A stretch of DNA of 64,000 nucleotides from Aurantiacibacter odishensis (GTDB taxonomy: Bacteria; Pseudomonadota; Alphaproteobacteria; Sphingomonadales; Sphingomonadaceae), in contig NZ_QYOS01000017.1 of the NCBI RefSeq assembly GCF_003605195.1, positions 1-64,000 on the forward strand, in the 5' to 3' direction. The number at the start of each line of letters is the position of its first letter. Position 1 is the stretch's first letter. Shown here one piece after another: positions 62,450 through 64,000 of the stretch. Both the position numbers and the translations under genes were made by a program. The notes under the pieces were generated by a model that saw nothing but the letters and a program-made list of their open reading frames with translations, had not been told where the DNA came from and did no database searches.

Positions 62450-63372
62450 CAGGCAACTCCTGCTATCACACGCGCCACCAGGTCCGGATCGAAGGGGCGC
62501 AGGTCGTCCAGCGTCTCGCCCACGCCGATGGCATGGATGGGCAGGCCATACTGCTCTGCCGCCGCGACCAGCACGCCGCCGCGCGCCGTGCCGTCCAGCT
62601 TGGTCATGATCAGGCCGGTAACGCCTGCCACTTCCTTGAATATTTCGATCTGCGAGAGCGCGTTCTGGCCGTTGGTGGCATCCAGCACCAGGACCACGTC
62701 GTGCGGGGCTTCGGGGTTCAGGCGGCCAAGGACCTTCCGGATCTTGGCGAGTTCATCCATCAGTTCGCGCTTGTTCTGCAGTCGGCCGGCGGTATCGACG
62801 ATCAGGGCATCGGTGCCGATCTCGGTTGCCTTCTTCACCGCGTCGAACACGATGGAGGCAGGGTCGCCGCCTTCCGGGCCGGTAACGATGGGAGCACCGA
62901 TACGGTCCGCCCAGATTTTCAACTGGCCGATGGCTGCGGCGCGGAAAGTATCGCCTGCCGCCAGCATGACCTCGTAATCCTCTTCCTGGAACCAGTGGCC
63001 CAGCTTGGCGATGGTTGTGGTCTTGCCGCTCCCGTTCACACCGATGACGAGAATGACCTGCGGGCGGGGGAATGCGGTGACTTCAAGCGGAACGGCTACC
63101 GGGCGCAGGATCGCGGCGATTTCCTCGGCCACGGCTTCCTTCAGTTCGCGCTCCGTGATGCTGAGGCCGAAGCGCTTCTCCGCCAGCTTCGCACGGATGC
63201 GCGCTGCGGCGCTGGGGCCAAGGTCGGACACGATCAGCGCGTCTTCCACGTCGTCCAGCGTGGCGTCGTCCAGTTTCGCCGTGCCGACGACGCCGGTGAG
63301 ATTCTCCGAGAGACGGTCCGACGTTTTGCGGAATCCGCCGAACAGCCTTTCGGACCAGCTGGTTTCGCTCAC
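62449..63372 (-). CDS. ftsY: Signal recognition particle receptor FtsY
   Basis: SRP receptor GTPase of 307 aa, cytosolic and membrane-associated. G domain: GVNGSGKTTTIAKLG (G1), DTFRAAAIGQL, VDTAGRLQNK (G3), DATNGQNALS, and MTKLDGTARGG (G4). The acidic A-domain of E. coli is essentially absent. It starts with GTG at 63372, overlapping the mtaB stop. The SRP RNA gene is in the same window. Confidence 0.97.
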   Translation of the reverse strand: MSETSWSERLFGGFRKTSDRLSENLTGVVGTAKLDDATLDDVEDALIVSDLGPSAAARIRAKLAEKRFGLSITERELKEAVAEEIAAILRPVAVPLEVTAFPRPQVILVIGVNGSGKTTTIAKLGHWFQEEDYEVMLAAGDTFRAAAIGQLKIWADRIGAPIVTGPEGGDPASIVFDAVKKATEIGTDALIVDTAGRLQNKRELMDELAKIRKVLGRLNPEAPHDVVLVLDATNGQNALSQIEIFKEVAGVTGLIMTKLDGTARGGVLVAAAEQYGLPIHAIGVGETLDDLRPFDPDLVARVIAGVA

Positions 63373-64000
63373 TTTAGCAGGCCTTCCTCGATCGATTGCG
63401 GCGTGACAGTCACGATAGTGCCCGGCGCGGTGCCTTCGGGCGGAGCAACGCGGGCGAAGTTCTCGGCATAGCCTGTGCCGTCGCGTTCGGTAAGGACGCT
63501 CAGGCTTTCGCCCACAAGGCTTTGCTGCCAGGTATTGCGCGCTTTCGATACCTCGGCGCGCAGTTCGGCAGCACGCTGCTTGATCACCGCGCGTTCGATT
63601 TGCGGCATCCGGGCCGCCGGCGTGCCCGGTCGCGGCGAATAGGGAAAGGTATGGCCGTGCACGATAGCGAGCTCCGCGATGATGGAGCGGTTGTCCGCAT
63701 GGTGCGCTTCGGTTTCGGTCGGGAAGCCCGCGATCAGGTCCGCCCCGATTGCTACATCGGGCCGCCTGTCTTTCAGCCGTTGCACCAGGTCCACGGCATC
63801 GCGGCGCAGGTGGCGACGCTTCATTCGCTTCAGGATCAGGTCGCTGCCGTGCTGCAGCGAGAGGTGCAGGTGCGGCATCACGCGTGCCTCGCTGGCGAAC
63901 ATCTCGAACAGGGCAGGGTCGATCTCCACCCCGTCGAGCGACGACATGCGCAGGCGTTGCAATTGGGGAAATTCATCGAGCAGCGCGCGAACGAGATCGC
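63369..64000 (-). CDS. mtaB: MtaB-like tRNA (N6-threonylcarbamoyladenosine) methylthiotransferase, C-terminal part (5' beyond window)
   Basis: C-terminal 210 residues of a radical SAM methylthiotransferase, running off the right edge. Visible: LRMSSLDGVEID, PHLHLSLQHGSDLILKRMKR, GADLIAGFPTET, and the HGHTFPYSPRPGTPA segment with the MtaB/MiaB signature, then a C-terminal TRAM-like stretch. The iron-sulfur CxxxCxxC site is outside the window. MtaB adds a methylthio group to t6A37. A MiaB-like paralogue is an alternative, but ftsY linkage favours MtaB. Confidence 0.88.
   Translation of the reverse strand, partial: DLVRALLDEFPQLQRLRMSSLDGVEIDPALFEMFASEARVMPHLHLSLQHGSDLILKRMKRRHLRRDAVDLVQRLKDRRPDVAIGADLIAGFPTETEAHHADNRSIIAELAIVHGHTFPYSPRPGTPAARMPQIERAVIKQRAAELRAEVSKARNTWQQSLVGESLSVLTERDGTGYAENFARVAPPEGTAPGTIVTVTPQSIEEGLLK

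Noticed and set aside
1-64000. CRISPR arrays, insertion sequences, prophage genes, attachment sites
   Set aside because: No regularly spaced repeats, transposase, integrase or phage structural motifs were seen; tRNA genes have no duplicated 3' ends nearby.

Overview
The window is a dense, high-GC, housekeeping-type chromosome segment with no insertion sequences, prophage or CRISPR array. Gene content and protein style point to an alphaproteobacterium of the Sphingomonadales, most likely Erythrobacteraceae. The evidence is: a LOV-domain HWE histidine kinase next to a single-domain response regulator, like the Erythrobacter litoralis LOV-HK/LovR pair; an NDUFS4-like complex I subunit; a small bacterial SRP RNA upstream of dnaX; and GTTC-N7-GTTC sequences of the alphaproteobacterial LexA-box type. 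Both ends cut genes: a propionyl-CoA carboxylase alpha-type subunit on the left and an MtaB-like tRNA methylthiotransferase on the right.

Layout. 0-6 kb: biotin-dependent carboxylase, Tat-type beta-carbonic anhydrase, tRNA-Pro, and yajC-secD-secF. 6-12.8 kb: glycosyltransferase with an XRE regulator, two poorly characterised proteins, an ABC-F ATPase and small periplasmic proteins. 12.8-18 kb: a PhoPQ-like two-component system, the blue-light LOV kinase/LovR pair, chorismate mutase and a polyprenyl diphosphate synthase. 18-28.4 kb: lipoprotein, hrpB, NDUFS4-like protein, SRP RNA, dnaX-ybaB, TonB-like protein, lon and HU. 28.4-30.3 kb: lipoprotein, TrmH-type rRNA methylase and tRNA-Tyr. 30.3-35.8 kb: the glyoxylate shunt (aceA, a 51-aa microprotein, glcB) facing a RamB/ScfR-type regulator across an unusually symmetric promoter region. 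35.8-39.4 kb: COQ8-like kinase, psd-pssA, and a 66-aa membrane microprotein behind three tandem LexA-type boxes. 39.4-50.9 kb: the classical rpsB-tsf-pyrH-frr-uppS-cdsA-dxr-rseP-bamA-ompH-fabZ block, then rpmE. 50.9-53.4 kb: GFA-type protein, prolyl-4-hydroxylase-type oxygenase, tRNA-His and leucine-dehydrogenase-type enzyme. 53.4-58.4 kb: cytochrome c maturation genes ccmC-D-E-F-G-H-I with stop/start overlaps. 58.5-64 kb: kup, an APC permease, and mtaB-ftsY-yciB on the minus strand.

The most unusual locus is 38.9-39.25 kb. Three near-identical 18-nt units (TTTGTTCC-N6-GTTC), each containing a perfect GTTC-N7-GTTC box, flank and overlap a TTGACC promoter on the minus strand. That promoter would drive a short basic single-span membrane protein. 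This looks like a DNA-damage-induced membrane microprotein, analogous in design (not shown to be homologous) to SOS-controlled division inhibitors such as Caulobacter SidA. The second notable locus is the aceA/regulator intergenic region. There TTTACA-N17-TGTAAA reads as the same -35/-10 pair on both strands and overlaps a RamB-like operator, and a previously easy-to-miss 51-codon gene links aceA to glcB. Everything here is read from sequence alone; no database search was possible.
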